A DNA stretch of 64,000 nucleotides from Chlorocebus sabaeus (GCF_047675955.1 NC_132919.1:68056816-68120815); one strand, 5' to 3'; shown: positions 33,090-44,945, counted from the first letter of the stretch. Notes: generated by a model from the sequence alone, not told the origin. Numbers and translations are program-made.

Positions 33090-34190
33090 ACTTCTTTCCT
33101 TGTTGCTGGAGACCCTCCCCATCATGCACATACATAGCTCACCAGGGAGACAAAGATCGCAATGGGGTTGGGGGTGGGCACCAACAGAATCCTCCCAACC
33201 GGTTGGGAAAATACGAGTGCAAAGGAGACTGTGTCCACTGTCCATCAGGAACCCTGCGTGGGTGAAACTCTGTTCTATCATGGCACTCAAGGTCAATCAG
33301 AGCCTTCCTGGGTCCCTACAGTATGAGGGTCCAGCTGGTTTTCCAATGCTTCCACTAGAAGGTGCTGGGTAGGGCCTGCTGGGCTGAGAAGGCCTCAGGT
33401 GCAGAGTCAGGAGCACACAGAGTGTGTGGGCTAATTACTACAGAAAAAAAAAAAATGTGGATATAGCAGACACCAACAAAATGGGGTGACCATGCCCAAG
33501 AGGCTAGTGAAGACAGATACTGATGACCATGGCTCAGCTCTCCCCCTCCTCTAGCTCCCCTCCTATGGCACAGAAGCCACCAGAACTAAGTAGATGCCCT
33601 GACAAGGGAAGTTGAGGCAATTTGGAATAGATTGAATTTAAGTCTGACATGACTGACTTCAGCTGACATGGATTATAAATAAATGGTTTTGGCAGTTGGA
33701 CAGAATGGGGAGTCTCTAGGAGAAACAGAGAAAAATGAAGCTGCATTTTTAGAGACCCCAAGATTTGTAGCTAATTCATTTCTTCTTTCTGCTTAGCAAG
33801 GGACTGGCTGAGATCTCAGACCTTTCCAGCTGTGACATCCACTGTGGCTCTGATACCCAGGCTTTATGACTCTGCTGCTGCTACCACTGCAACCCAGGGG
33901 ACTGCCAGAGTGTGTGCAGGTCACGTCCCAGTGGGGCTCTGCCTGACTCAGCACTGAAAAATGGTTTACCCCTGAGTCATTCAGACAATTGATATTGTTG
34001 AGAAACCACGGCGTGTAGGCCCTAGGCTGGGCATCGTGCCTGCTTCTAGGGACAGTCAATTGAGTAAGACACTGGCCTCATCTTCAACGTGTTTACAATC
34101 CTGTGGCAATAAACAATTAGAAGCCACTGGTTCTAGGACCTTAATTAGGAATTTCTCCTGATTACCGCTTTGGTTAAGAATTGACATGAA
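33090..34190. other. Intergenic DNA, no recognised gene
   Basis: Mixed sequence with an A-run at 33443-33454. Short open frames lack motifs. Confidence 0.45.
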
Positions 34191-34194
34191 CGCA

Positions 34195-34310
34195 TCTCCA
34201 GCTAATCAGTCAACAAATATTTACTGAGCACCTACTATGTGCCAGGCTCTGTTTTAGGTATTTGGGGTACATCAGTGAACAAATAAACAATAGAAATATA
34301 AATAAATGAG
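34195..34310. mobile_element. L2-like 3' fragment
   Basis: 'caacaaatatttactgagcacctactatgtgccaggctctg' is a common L2-type motif; related copies lie at about 52915-53045 and 59440-59540. Confidence 0.6.
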
Positions 34311-34396
34311 CCTTCAAGGCCTGCTTTTATCTCTCTGCCCATCTCAGTCCTGGGAAAATAAATGTGGGTGCTTTAGGCTAAACCACCAAATGATCA

Positions 34397-34672
34397 CCTT
34401 TTTTTTGAGACAGGGTCTCCTGTTGTCCAGGCTGAAGTGCAGTGGTGCAAACACAGCTCACTGCATCCTCAACCTCCTGGACTCAAGCAATCCTTGCACC
34501 TCAGCCTCCCGTGTAGATGGGGTCACAGGCATGTGCCACCACACCAGGCTGATTTTTAAATTTTTTGTTAAGAAAAGGTCTCACCATGTTGCCCATGCTG
34601 GTCTCAAACTCCTGGGCTCAAGTGATTTTCCCAAAGCACTGAGATTAGAGGCGTAAGCCACCGCAACAGCCC
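34397..34672 (-). mobile_element. Old Alu (AluJ-like)
   Basis: A diverged reverse Alu; 'atgatca' flanks both sides. Confidence 0.88.
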
Positions 34673-34779
34673 ATGATCAACTTAATTCTAAGGCATTTCC
34701 CACCTCCACCCTCATTCCCTGAACTCCCATCCTCCTTTGATCCTCAGTCAAGGCCAACTTCAAAAACTCCTTGGTAATC

Positions 34780-35240
34780 AGCTGGACACTTGCAGGTCCC
34801 AGACCTTCAGCAGCTTGTGGGAATGTCCCATGAGGAACATTTTTTTTTTTTGTCAAAAGAATGCCAGGAGTTTAATTACTGTGTGGCCCATGGAGGTGAT
34901 TTCCATTTATCAGCCAGAACCCAGACAGATCCTAGGAAGGCCCGTTGTGTGAGGCCGTGGCCGCCGTGGCCTGCTCTCACCAGCAAAGGATAACCCTGGG
35001 GCCTGCGCCCTGGGCAGGGGCAGCCGGAATGCTTTGAATGCTTCCCGTGCATGTGGCCTTGGGTTTTGCCACTGGCTACAGCGGGTGGTTTAATTAATAA
35101 ATGTCCACTGCTTGTCATTTATCATTAGCAAAACAGGAGGGGTTGGAGGTGGGGGCAGCCAAGAGGGCAGGGAAGCTTTCTCCGAACAAGGTGCACCGAT
35201 AAATTAAAGCTTTACCCATCAGTCTCACAGGCTGACTGCT
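34780..35240. promoter_or_regulatory. Candidate conserved non-coding block
   Basis: This is repeat-free DNA with homeodomain-type cores at about 34871-34877 (TTAATTA) and 35089-35100 (TTTAATTAATAA). Its texture (A/T-rich cores in balanced DNA with no repeat) suggests possible conservation, but no alignment was available. Confidence 0.3.
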
Positions 35241-35438
35241 GTTGTACAGCCCCACGTTGCTTTCCTCTGGTTCAGAGGCCAGTCTCACCTTTCTGAAGGG
35301 CTTTGCAGCAGCTATAGGGGGTTTCATCTGTGATTGTGTCTCCCTTGTCAAATCTCAGCAAAGGACTGTGTTGTGTGGTATGGAGGAGAGACAGCAGCAT
35401 GTGCCCAGGGCACTGGTTCCCATCAGCGCTGCAAACTG

Positions 35439-35492
35439 AAACTCTGGTGGATCCAGAAACTATGGTGGATCCAGAAACTATGGTGGATCCAG
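35439..35492. repeat. 18-bp tandem repeat, three copies
   Basis: Units aaactatggtggatccag repeat at 35439, 35457 and 35475. The first has ctct for ctat. Confidence 0.96.
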
Positions 35493-36790
35493 CCTGAGGC
35501 TGGATTTTTGTTTCACTTCAATGGCATTTGACAAATTGGAAATTTTTACATAAAAATTCAAGTTTCTGGCTTCTATTAAAAAAGCAAAGTGAGGCAAAAC
35601 CAAACCCTCTTTTTCAGTGTGGCAACAAGCAGCTGATGGCCGGGCAGGGCAGCCATGTGAGGTTGTGTGAGTTGTGCACTACACAAAAGCACCTAGCAGA
35701 AGGGGCAAATGGAGGCTGAATCTAGGCCAGGCTGTCTTTCCAGCAGAAGCCCTGTAGGCAGGATGAGGGCCTTCCACTTTCCCACCACTGCCAACAATCC
35801 CTGCTACTTTACTCACCTACTCTATTCATGTATGTACCAATCTGAGCTTGGTAAGTACTTGGTGTTTTCATTCGTAGTATATATTCAGGGCACTATTTCG
35901 TCTTCTCTATGTGAGGAATGCCTCTTCAACCTTCAAGGCTCAGCTCAACTCATAGAAGCTCCCTGGTGGTACCCTCCTCTGTATTTTCTCAGCAGCAAAC
36001 CAGACTGCTATTACAACACTCAGCACACCCTTGTGCTCTGATTTGTTAACACATCCTGTTTCCTGCAGACTTTGAGCCCCTTGAAGATAGATTGTACCAT
36101 TTCTACTTTTCCTCTGCCTGGTACATAATGGGCACTAAATCAGTAGGGCTGAATGAATGGGTTTATGGCCAAGTGTGCCCCAGGCAAGGGAGGCCTCCAA
36201 AAGGCTGCCTAAAATCCCAAGCCAGGAAGGGTTAATGAAAGATTTCAACTTAGGGGTTTTGAAAGACCCTAGACTCCTAGGTTTCTTCTCTTGGACACTC
36301 TATGGGGCACTTAAAATCCTGAGCCATGCTGATTTTGGGATTTCCTCTGACCAGAAGGCTGAATGTTTAAGACTTTTCACATTCGCTTGTTCTGTTGTAA
36401 GGAGCTAGTAAGAGCTCAGCCTGGCCTCTGCCAAAACCACTCTTAAAGGAACAGCAGACACAGTGCAGCCAATAGAGGCTGCAGGGAAGAAGGATGGCTG
36501 TGACTCGTGCAGAGCAATTCTGGGATCCTGGAACCTGAAATACATCCCCTACCCAGAAATTTAGCCTGAAATTTCTTTAAGATCAAAAGGTGAACCTTCC
36601 TTCTAATAATCAGAGAGGACTGAATGTGTTCTGCAAAGAAAAGACACACTGGTCTAAATTATTTCCAACTAACGTGTAAATGACTGATAGAGGTGGTTTT
36701 GTTGTTGTTGTTTTGTTTTTGTTGATTTTTCTTTTTTTCCCCTAAATGCTAGTTTGGTGCGAGGGTAAAAAGAGTTATAAAAGAACAACA
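35493..36790. other. Intergenic DNA with L2 remnant
   Basis: The part at about 35890-36155 is L2-like ('gaatgcctcttcaaccttcaaggctcagctc', 'tttgagccccttgaagatag', 'aatgggcactaaatcagtagg'). The rest is unassigned; no gene is seen. Confidence 0.5.
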
Positions 36791-37038
36791 CCAAGGCGGG
36801 TGGATCACCAGGTCAGGAGTTCGATACCAGCCTGGCCAACATGGGGAAACCCCATCTCTGTTAAAAATACAAAAAATTAAATGGGCGTGGTGGCGCGCGC
36901 CTGTAATCCCAGCTACTCGGAGGCTGAGGCAGGAGAATCGCTTGAACCCGGAGGCGGAGGTTGCAGTGAGCCAAGATCGCGCCATTGCACTCCAGCCTGG
37001 GCGACAGTGCGAGACTCCGTCTTAAAAAAAAAAAAAAA
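36791..37038 (+). mobile_element. 5'-truncated Alu
   Basis: It starts inside the A-box region ('ccaaggcgggtggatcacc') and ends in a 15-base A tail that abuts the NSD3 retrocopy. Confidence 0.93.
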
Positions 37039-37044
37039 GCAATA

Positions 37045-37618
37045 AGCCCTCTCGCCTAGTCTCTCCTTTGTCCTCCAGACCCTCGCGGCCGCTGGCGTTC
37101 GTGGTTCGCGCCCCCGCTTCCTCCGCCCCGCTGACTCGCCGCTTCCTCCTGGGCCCCATCGCCCCGAACCCGGGACTGCGCTTCCCGGCAGGCGCCACGG
37201 CTAATGAAGGGCTGAGGATTTGGCGGTGGCACCCCGAGAGTCCGGGTGAGGGGGCTTTGTACGCTGCGACGGCTGCCAGCACGGAGGCGGAGGCCCAGGG
37301 GCTGTGCACAGGTCGCCGCGGAGAGGCGTGCGATTTCCCAGCCGAGCGTCGAGGACCCTGCTGCCCAGGCCGGGCTGCAGACGTAGGCTCCTCTCTGGCG
37401 GCAGCGGGGGCGCGGCGACCCCCGTCTCTCGGCCTCCCCTTCGCACCCCACCTCCCGAGCCTTCCTCCTGCCGCAGCACGCCTGGCCTGGCCCGGCTGTG
37501 GCCGTCCTCAATCTCCGTGTCCCTCCTGTGATTGCATTGACACGGCCGGGGCGTTAGAACGGGACAAACTGAAGGCCTGATGAGAGAAAGGGAAAGTTAA
37601 GAATGCTGGAGCAGAACA
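37045..37618 (+). other. CpG-rich 5' UTR of the NSD3 retrocopy
   Basis: About 570 bases of very GC-rich, CpG-dense DNA precede the retrocopy ATG. Open frames on both strands here (37022-37580) are explained by base composition. The segment probably derives from 5' UTR exons of the parent, joined without introns. Confidence 0.75.
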
Positions 37619-38850
37619 ATGGATTTCTCTTTCCCTTTCATGCGAGGGATCATGAGAAACACAGTTCATCAACCACCTCAATTCATTGACTCCACCAGCA
37701 TCCATCAGGAGGATGCCTTTGATAACAACAGTGACATTGCTGAAAATGGTGGCCAGACACTATACGAAGCTACCTTGCAGCAAAGCTTTCAGTACTCACC
37801 TACAACACATCTTCCTTCACTCACAAATGGCTACCTACCATCAATCAACATGTATGAAACTCAAACCAAATACCAGTCGTATAATCGATATCCTAATGGG
37901 TCAGCCAATGGCTTTGGTGCAGTTACAAACTTTTAGCTCCACTGACTATTACCATTCAGAAATTCTAAACACAAGACCACATGAAATTCTAGAAAAACCT
38001 TCCCCTCCACAGCCACCACTCCCCTCCTTTAGTACCACAAACTGTGATTCCAAAGAAGACTGGCTCACCTGAAGTTAAACTAAAAATAACCAGAACTATC
38101 CAGAATGGCAGGGAATTGTTCAAATCTTCCCTTTGTGGAGACCTTTTAAATGAAGTATGGGCAAGTGAGCACATGAGAAGTCAAAGCATGAAAGCAGAAA
38201 AGAAAAGAGGAAAAAATCCAAAAAGCATGACTCATCAAGATCTGAAGAGTGCAAGTCAGACAAAATCCCCAAATTAGAACCAGAGGAACAAAATAGACCA
38301 AATGAGAGGGTTGACACCATATCAGAAAAACCAAGGGAAGATCCAGTACTAAAAAAGGAAGCCCCAGTTCAGCCAATACTATCTTCTGTTCCAACAACAG
38401 AAGTGTCTACTGATGTTAAATTTCAGGTTGGTGATCTTGTGTGGTCCAAGGTGGGAACCTATCCGTGGTGACCTTGTATGGATTCAGGTGATCCCCAGCT
38501 TGAAGTTCATTTCAAAATTAACACAAGAGGTGCCCGAGAATATCATGTCCAGTGTTTTAGCAAACAGCCAGAGAGGGCGTGGGTTCATGAAAAATGGGTA
38601 CAGGAGTATAAAGATCATAAGCAGTATGAAGAATTACTGGCTGAGGCAACCACATGAGCCAGCAATCACTCTGAGAAACAAAAGATTCGGAAACCCTGAC
38701 CTCAGAGAGAACATGCTCAATGGGATTTTGGCATTGCCCATGCAGAGAAAGCATTGAAAATGACTTGAGAAGAAAGAATAGAACAGCATACTTTTATCTA
38801 TATTGATAAACAACCTGAAGACGGCTTATCCCAAGCAAAAAAGAATGTTG

Positions 38851-39138
38851 GGGCCGGGCGCGGTGGCTCACGCCAGTAATCCCAACACTTTGGGAGGCCA
38901 AGGAGAGTGGATCACGACGTCAGGAGATCGTAACTAACACACTGAAACCCCGTCTCTACTAAAAAAAAATGCAAAAAAATTAGCCGGACCTAGTGGTGTG
39001 CGCCTGTAGTCCCAGCTACTCGGGAGGCTGAGGCAGGAGAATGGCATGAACCCAGGAGGCAGAGCTTACAGTGAGCAGAGATCGCACCACTGCACTCCAG
39101 CCTGGGCAACAGAGTGAGACTCCCTCTCAAAAAAAAAA
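38851..39138 (+). mobile_element. AluY-like insertion inside NSD3 retrocopy
   Basis: A forward Alu inserted in the pseudogene body. The duplication aaaaaagaatgttg at 38837-38850 recurs at 39139-39152. The NSD3-like text continues after it. Confidence 0.95.
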
Positions 39139-40163
39139 AAAAAAGAATGTTGTCTCCAAAGCCGAAGTTAAAAAAAACCTGATGACCAAGATCTGTGCTT
39201 TGTACTCAGCCAGAATAGACCAATGCAGGGGAGATGGCCTCCTCACTCTCAAGTACTGACATTCGAAGACACAGCCAGAGGCGGCGCATAAGTGTAGACG
39301 AGGAAGAGCCACCTCCTGGTAAAATAACCTGGAAAACTGTGGCAGCAAGGAAATCCTACCAGCTTCCATTACAATGCACAAAGGGAGCCTGGATTTGCAG
39401 AAGTGTAACATGTCTCCAGCTGTGAAAATTGAACAAGTGTTTGCTCTTCAGAATGCTACAGAGGATGGGAAATTAATCAATTTGTTTATTCAACAAAGGG
39501 AATTGGTAACAAAACAGAAGTAAGTGTCAAGGGGCAAGACAGGCTTATAATTTCTAGACCAAACCAGAGAAATGAAAAGCCAATGTAGAATATATCATCT
39601 CTTGAAGCAACATCTGGTTCTACAGGCTTAGCAGAAAAGAAGCAACAGAGAAGATCAATTAGAACTCGTTCTGAATCAGAGAAGTCCACTGAGGTTGTGT
39701 CAAAGAAGATAAAAAAGGAGCAGGTTGAAACAGTTCCTCAGGCTGCAGTGAAGACCAGATTACAGGAAGGGTGGGCAGACTGGGCAGTGCACGGCTCTGT
39801 CAGATTCAGTGACAGCTCTGTCTTCACAGCGGTTGAGGAAACTGTAGACTGACATTCCTATACAATTTCATCCCAGAAACTCCAGACTTGTAGTCTCCCT
39901 GCAAGATTTCTTTGTCTGTTGGCAGCTTGATAAACAGTTTCTTTGTTTTCGATTTTGATTTTGCCAATCATCATTATTGGCATTTTCCTGCCTGGTTTCT
40001 TCTTCAAGACACTGAACAATTGCTTTAACATTCAAATGATTTTTTTTTTTTTTTTTTTTTTCAGTTTGAGCTGGATGGGTACAGCTTAAATCATGGGTCC
40101 AGCCTAAAAACCACCATTTAACTTACACTCATCAATTTCAACATGGACTGTTTTTTGTTTTTA

Positions 40164-40176
40164 TTTATTTATTTTT

Positions 40177-40216
<40 letters not shown>

Positions 40217-40509
40217 AGATGGAGTCTCTCTCTGTCACCCAGGCTGGAGTGCAGTGGCGCAATCTCAGCTCACTGCAACCTCTGCTTCCCCTGTTCAAGC
40301 GATTCTCCTGCCTCAGCCTCCTGAGTAGCTGGAATTACAGGCACGTGCCACGCCCGGCTAATTTTATTTTATTTTATTTTTTGTATTTTTAGTAGAGACT
40401 GGGTTTCACCATGTTGGTCAGGCTGGTCTCGAACTCCTGACCTCGTGATCTGCCCACTTTGGCCTCCCAAAGGGCTGGGATTACAGGCATGAGCCACCGC
40501 CCCCGGCCA
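40164..40509 (-). mobile_element. Alu insertion in the retrocopy 3' UTR
   Basis: A reverse Alu with a long T-rich tail (about 40164-40215). The flank ttttttgttttta occurs at 40151-40163 and 40512-40524. It separates the retrocopy 3' UTR from its poly(A) signal. Confidence 0.92.
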
Positions 40510-40570
40510 ATTTTTTTGTTTTTAAATAAAGCATGATTAGTGCACATCTGCCAAAAAACAACAACAAAAA

Positions 40571-41150
40571 GCAAATTCTGAAAGAGAGCCCCGCAATGGG
40601 GAAAGAGGATGGGGAAAGAGGTGCCCAAAGGGAAGTGTGGAGTTTAGGAAAGACCAAAGTTAGCTCAGGATTTCCCCTGGAGCCTGGGGGTGGGGGAATT
40701 GTATTGAGATAAAGGAGCACCAGGCACATCTCTCTGGAGCTGACACACAGACCTCTGGGTAATGATTTCAAGCAGGAGGAGCAGGCAAAACCCACTAAGG
40801 GTGCCAGAAACAGCAAAATTGGGTGGGTAGATACACAGTCTACCTGGACTGGAGTAGAAAAAGGGAGGATAAAGAAGACAGTATTCACCCCACACACATT
40901 TGCTGTGGACTTACTATGTGCAGGGAGCCATGCCCAGTCCTGAGTTCAGTCTCCTGTTAGAAAAGTTTCATCAGAGCCTGACGGAGAGCAGATTTCCACA
41001 AACCCATCAATAACACTTAATGTGCAGTGCATTTTGGGCTCAAACCCTGAAGGTGCCTTGAAAAGGCTTGTAAGCTGGGGGTATAGTCCCCTGCCTGAGG
41101 AAGGATACCACAGGCTGGGCATAGCTCCACTGGCCCTTCTCAGGGTGGTT
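40571..41150. other. Intergenic DNA between two retrocopies
   Basis: Single-copy-looking DNA. The minus-strand open frame 40481-40897 spans the retrocopy tail and has no recognisable domain. No gene is seen. Confidence 0.45.
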
Positions 41151-41169
41151 TTCCAGCCCCATTATTTTT

Positions 41170-41621
<452 letters not shown>

Positions 41622-41780
41622 TTCCAGACCCCATTATTTTAAATTGCAACGACCAGCACTTTTGATCCTTTGTCCTATTTTTCTGAGCACCACTTACCCC
41701 TTTCTTACATAGGTTTTATTTATGTATGTGTTTATTGTCTGTTTTCCCCAGTAGAATGCTTCTCCACAAGGGCAAGGTTT

Positions 41781-42098
41781 TTTTGTTTTTGTTTTTGTTT
41801 TTTTTCTTTTTGAGACGGAGTCTGGCTCTGTTGCCCAGGCTAGAGTACAGTGGTGCAATCTCAGCTCACTGCCAGCTCCATCTCCCAGGTTCAGGCCATT
41901 CTCCTGCCTCAGCCTCTCGAGTACCTGGGACTACAGGCGCCCACCACCACGCCCGGCTAATTTTTTGTTTTTGTATTTTTAATAGAGACGGGGTTTCACC
42001 ATGTTAGCCAAGATGGTCTCTATCTCCTGACCTAGTGATCCTCCCACCTCAGCCTCCCAAAGTGCTGGGAGTACAGGCACGAGCCACTGGGCCCGGCC
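41781..42098 (-). mobile_element. Alu SINE (AluY-like)
   Basis: A reverse full-length Alu with a TTTTTG-rich tail. Confidence 0.93.
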
Positions 42099-42104
42099 AG
42101 GTTC

Positions 42105-42440
42105 TTTTAAATCAACTTAATTGAGGGATCATTTACATATAATAAACTGTATCCATTTACCATTGAAAGTGTACAATTCTGAACTGTGGGATGTATACGG
42201 ATATATATATACCTGTACAGCCACCACCACTACCATGATACTGAACATTTTCCACTACCCCAAAGTAGTAGTCATCCCCATTTCTCCCATTTTCCCCCCA
42301 CACCCACCCCAGGCAGCCACGGATCTGCCTCTTGTCACCATAGGTTAGAATTAACAGCAGGGATTTTTATCTGTTTTATTTCTCTGTCCCCAGCACATCA
42401 GATGGTGCCTGGCACATGATTAGCACTCAATACATCCTTG
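42105..42440 (-). mobile_element. L1-like fragment plus MIR-like end
   Basis: 'cttaattgagggatcatttacatat', 'aaagtgtacaattctgaactgtgg', 'cagccaccaccactaccatgat' is old L1 text in reverse. The last 70 bases ('gatggtgcctggcacatgatt') look like a MIR or L2 end. Confidence 0.6.
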
Positions 42441-42493
42441 GTGAAAGACTGAATTAATGGATGGGAAATCAGATGATTAAGATCTGTCTTCGG

Positions 42494-42794
42494 GGCCGGG
42501 CGCAGTGGCTCCTGCCTGTAATCCCAGCACTTTGGGAGGCTGAAGCAGGCAGATCTCCTGAGGTCAGGAGTTCAAGACAGCCTGGCCAACATGGTGAAAT
42601 CCCGTTTCTACTAAAAATACAAAAATTAGCCAGGCGTGGTGGCAGACACCTGTAATCCCAGCCATTCGGGAGGCTGAGGCAGAAGAATCACTTGAGCCAG
42701 GGAGACAGAGGTTGCAGTAAGCCCGGATCGCACCATTGCACTCCAGCCTGGGCTACAAGAGCAAAACTCTGTCTCAAAAAAAAAAAAAAAAAAA
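42494..42794 (+). mobile_element. Alu SINE
   Basis: A forward Alu with an 18-base A tail. Confidence 0.94.
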
Positions 42795-42889
42795 GAGCAT
42801 GGCTGAAGACCAGCTGTATACTATCAGTAAGATCAGATTCTTGATTTTGTGAAGGTAAAGGCAGGAAAGAGAGGCAGAAGCTGAAGTCA

Positions 42890-43245
42890 AGATCAGCTAG
42901 TTTATGCTGCAGTAACAAATGAGTCCATGGTCCCAGGGGCCTGGAGCACTGAGGTCAAGTTCATTTCTCTCTCACACTTATGTGTGTCCTGCTCCACTCC
43001 TATACCAGGCTGGCAGCATGGTTTCTGGCTGGGGCAGTGCCATCCTTGCAGCAGAGGGAAGAGAACAAAGTGAGCCATGCTTGGCTTTGAAAGTTTCTGC
43101 TCCCCAGTAACTCACATGTCCCACTTCAATGGCCAGCACCAGTCAAGTGGCCAAGCCTGAGTGAGGCCAATGGGTCAGGGAAGTGGAATCCTTCTCCAGA
43201 GAGGAAGAGGAAATATTTGTGAGCAATGGTACGATGTACCATAGG
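42890..43245. mobile_element. Old repeat remnant, family uncertain
   Basis: 'gctagtttatgctgcagtaacaaatgagtcc' begins an old repeat similar in style to the one at 28906-29390. It is diverged and has no coding content. Confidence 0.35.
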
Positions 43246-43790
43246 CATGCAAGCAAATAATTACAGGATGTGAGAAGTACCATCTACCTCTGCACGGTGC
43301 TAGGAAGGGAAAGGGGCTGACTTTGCTTGGAAGGCAGATGTCAGGCAGGGAAAGGGGAAGTCAGGGAAAGCTTCATGGAAGAGATGTATCTGGGTCTTGA
43401 AGAAGGAATAAGAGCTCACTAGACAGAAAAAAACAAGGGAACACTCAGGCAGGATGAAAAGGCAACTGTCGAGGATAAAATTGTGAAAGTCTGATGTGCT
43501 CTCCGTGGTTGGAGCATCTGGGTACAGGGGCTGGCTCTGGACAGGTGGACTGGACCAAGACGGGTCTTTGACCATCAGACTAAGGATTCTGACTTTTCCC
43601 AAAGAGTGATGGATAGGCAATGAGGTTTCTGAACGAGGAGATATGACTTTGTGCCCTGAAGTGGTTGGATGAAGGAGTGTTTTCATCCCCAGTGCAGAAA
43701 AGCAACCAAATAAAAGGGGACCCCAAATCAAGAGAAAATCCCCAGGAAGAGATGAGGTTTTTCTGCACGAGAACCCAGATAGGAACGGTC
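43246..43790. other. Intergenic DNA, L2-like in part
   Basis: About 43330-43480 resembles L2 internal text ('cagggaaagcttcatggaagag', 'gggtcttgaagaaggaataagagctcac'). The minus-strand open frame 43300-44028 (242 codons) crosses this repeat and the CpG-rich block; I see no domain, signal peptide or conserved motif in it and treat it as chance. Confidence 0.5.
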
Positions 43791-44220
43791 GCCCGGGGGA
43801 GCTGGGCCCCTTCCTGTTGCAGGGAGCAGGCACAGCTCGCTGGCAAACGCCGATCAGGGCACTGCGAGGCCGAGCCGAGCCCCGCGGACCCGCCTGACCC
43901 CGCGCCCGCCCCCCGCGCTGGGAGAGAGGCCCCTCCTGGCCCCTGGAGACCTGGCGTGGCGGATATTTGTCTGTGATACGATTGTAATTTGGGCCCCTTT
44001 TGGCCGCAGTAAATTGTCCTGTTTGCACAGCGCCAGGCTGAAATAGCCCGGCGCGCGCGCCCCAGGAAATGAGCTCAGGGCCGACGGCCGCGGAGAGCGC
44101 GCTGCAGCCGCCCTGGCGCTCCAGGCGCCCCGGCCAGCCCGCGTGGGGGCGGAGCTGCTATTTTTTCATTTGACCGACTTAAACAGGTAATTTGAATTAT
44201 GAGCATGAAAAAGTGCCCAA
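43790..44220. promoter_or_regulatory. CpG-island-like block with A/T-rich cores
   Basis: A repeat-free segment rich in CpG (for example ggcgcgcgcgcc at about 44051 and ggccgacggccgcgg at about 44080). A/T-rich cores are embedded in it, such as 'gatacgattgtaatttggg' (about 43975) and a MEF2-like CTATTTTTTC at 44158-44167. No known gene starts here. It could be an unannotated promoter or an enhancer; in human the interval downstream of SOST is known to hold several conserved enhancers. Confidence 0.45.
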
Positions 44221-44529
44221 GGCGCTGTCTGCCACCGAAAGCTCAGAGAAAAGTGGGAGACGCTGGCATGGGGACTGGGGAGGCTGCAGCGTCTTCCTTT
44301 AGGGGCAGCGGTGGGTGGTAGGGGGAGGAACCGAGGCTTGGTCTGAGATGTGCTGCCTCTGCCACCTCCCTCAAGGCAATAAGGAAAGTCAAAACCCCTG
44401 GTGACAAATTGCGATTTTACAAAAATGATTTCATGGTAGAAGGACTCCACAGCCATGGAAAAGAACATTTGAAGCACAGTTACATCCGCCTTCCCGTGCC
44501 TTACAGGTAACATTACAACTATCTACACA

Positions 44530-44945
44530 TACATGGATTTGTCAGCATTGCCATGATCACAGCATATAGACAATCCTGTGCTCCTTTTTTTCACACGCTT
44601 TTATTTTCTAAACACTCTTTCCTGTTGCTACACAATTTTCAATTTACCATTTTTACTGGCAGGGTAACATTTCATTGGATGGATGTATCATAATTTATAG
44701 GACCATCCCTCTATGTTGGCTGGGGAGGGTGTCTCCAGTTTTTCCCTATCATAAATAACACCCCAATAAATGTCTTTGTAGATATAAAATGGTCCTTTCT
44801 TCCTTGTGAATTATTTTCTTAGGATTAATTCCCAGGAGGAAGATTATTGGGCCAAAGGCTACGAACATCTTTATGTCACTTGATATTATTGCCAAATTGC
44901 TTTCCAAAAGGGTTGTCTCTGATAATTTGTGGGTGTAAAAGAAGG
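44530..44945 (-). mobile_element. L1-like remnant
   Basis: 'tttcattggatggatgtatcataatttatagg', 'ccagtttttccctatcataaataacac', 'gaagattattgggccaaagg' is common old L1 reverse text. Confidence 0.7.

Larger units (their letters stand above)
37045..40570 (+). pseudogene. NSD3P: Processed NSD3 (WHSC1L1) short-isoform retrocopy
   Basis: This is an intronless copy of an NSD3 mRNA. A CpG-rich 5' UTR (about 37045-37618) leads to ATG at 37619. The opening residues MDFSFPFM...IMRNT and text such as DNNSDIAENGGQTLYEATLQ match the NSD3 N-terminus. The reading frame is broken: a one-base insertion near 37930 gives TAG at 37934-37936, further shifts occur near 38030, a TGA (38469-38471) replaces the second Trp of the PWWP motif, and a TGA lies at 38766-38768. 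The homologous text ends with the short-isoform tail (GSVRFSDSS...EETVD, stop 39850-39852), so the parent mRNA encoded the PWWP-only form without a SET domain. A 3' UTR continues to AATAAA (40525-40530) and a decayed A tail (about 40553-40570). Alus at 38851-39138 and 40164-40509 inserted later. Parent NSD3 is a chromatin protein; this copy cannot make it. The identity rests on recalled protein similarity. Confidence 0.93.

Noticed and set aside
37022..37580. Open frames on both strands in a GC-rich block
   Set aside because: This is the 5' UTR of the NSD3 retrocopy; high GC gives long chance frames.
37024..40575. Target-site duplication for the NSD3 retrocopy (aaaaagcaa at both ends)
   Set aside because: The shared word is short and partly within A tails, so it is not convincing evidence.
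43300..44028. Minus-strand open frame of 242 codons, among the longest in the window
   Set aside because: It crosses an L2-like repeat and a CpG-rich block, has no recognisable domain or signal peptide, and base composition explains the lack of stops.
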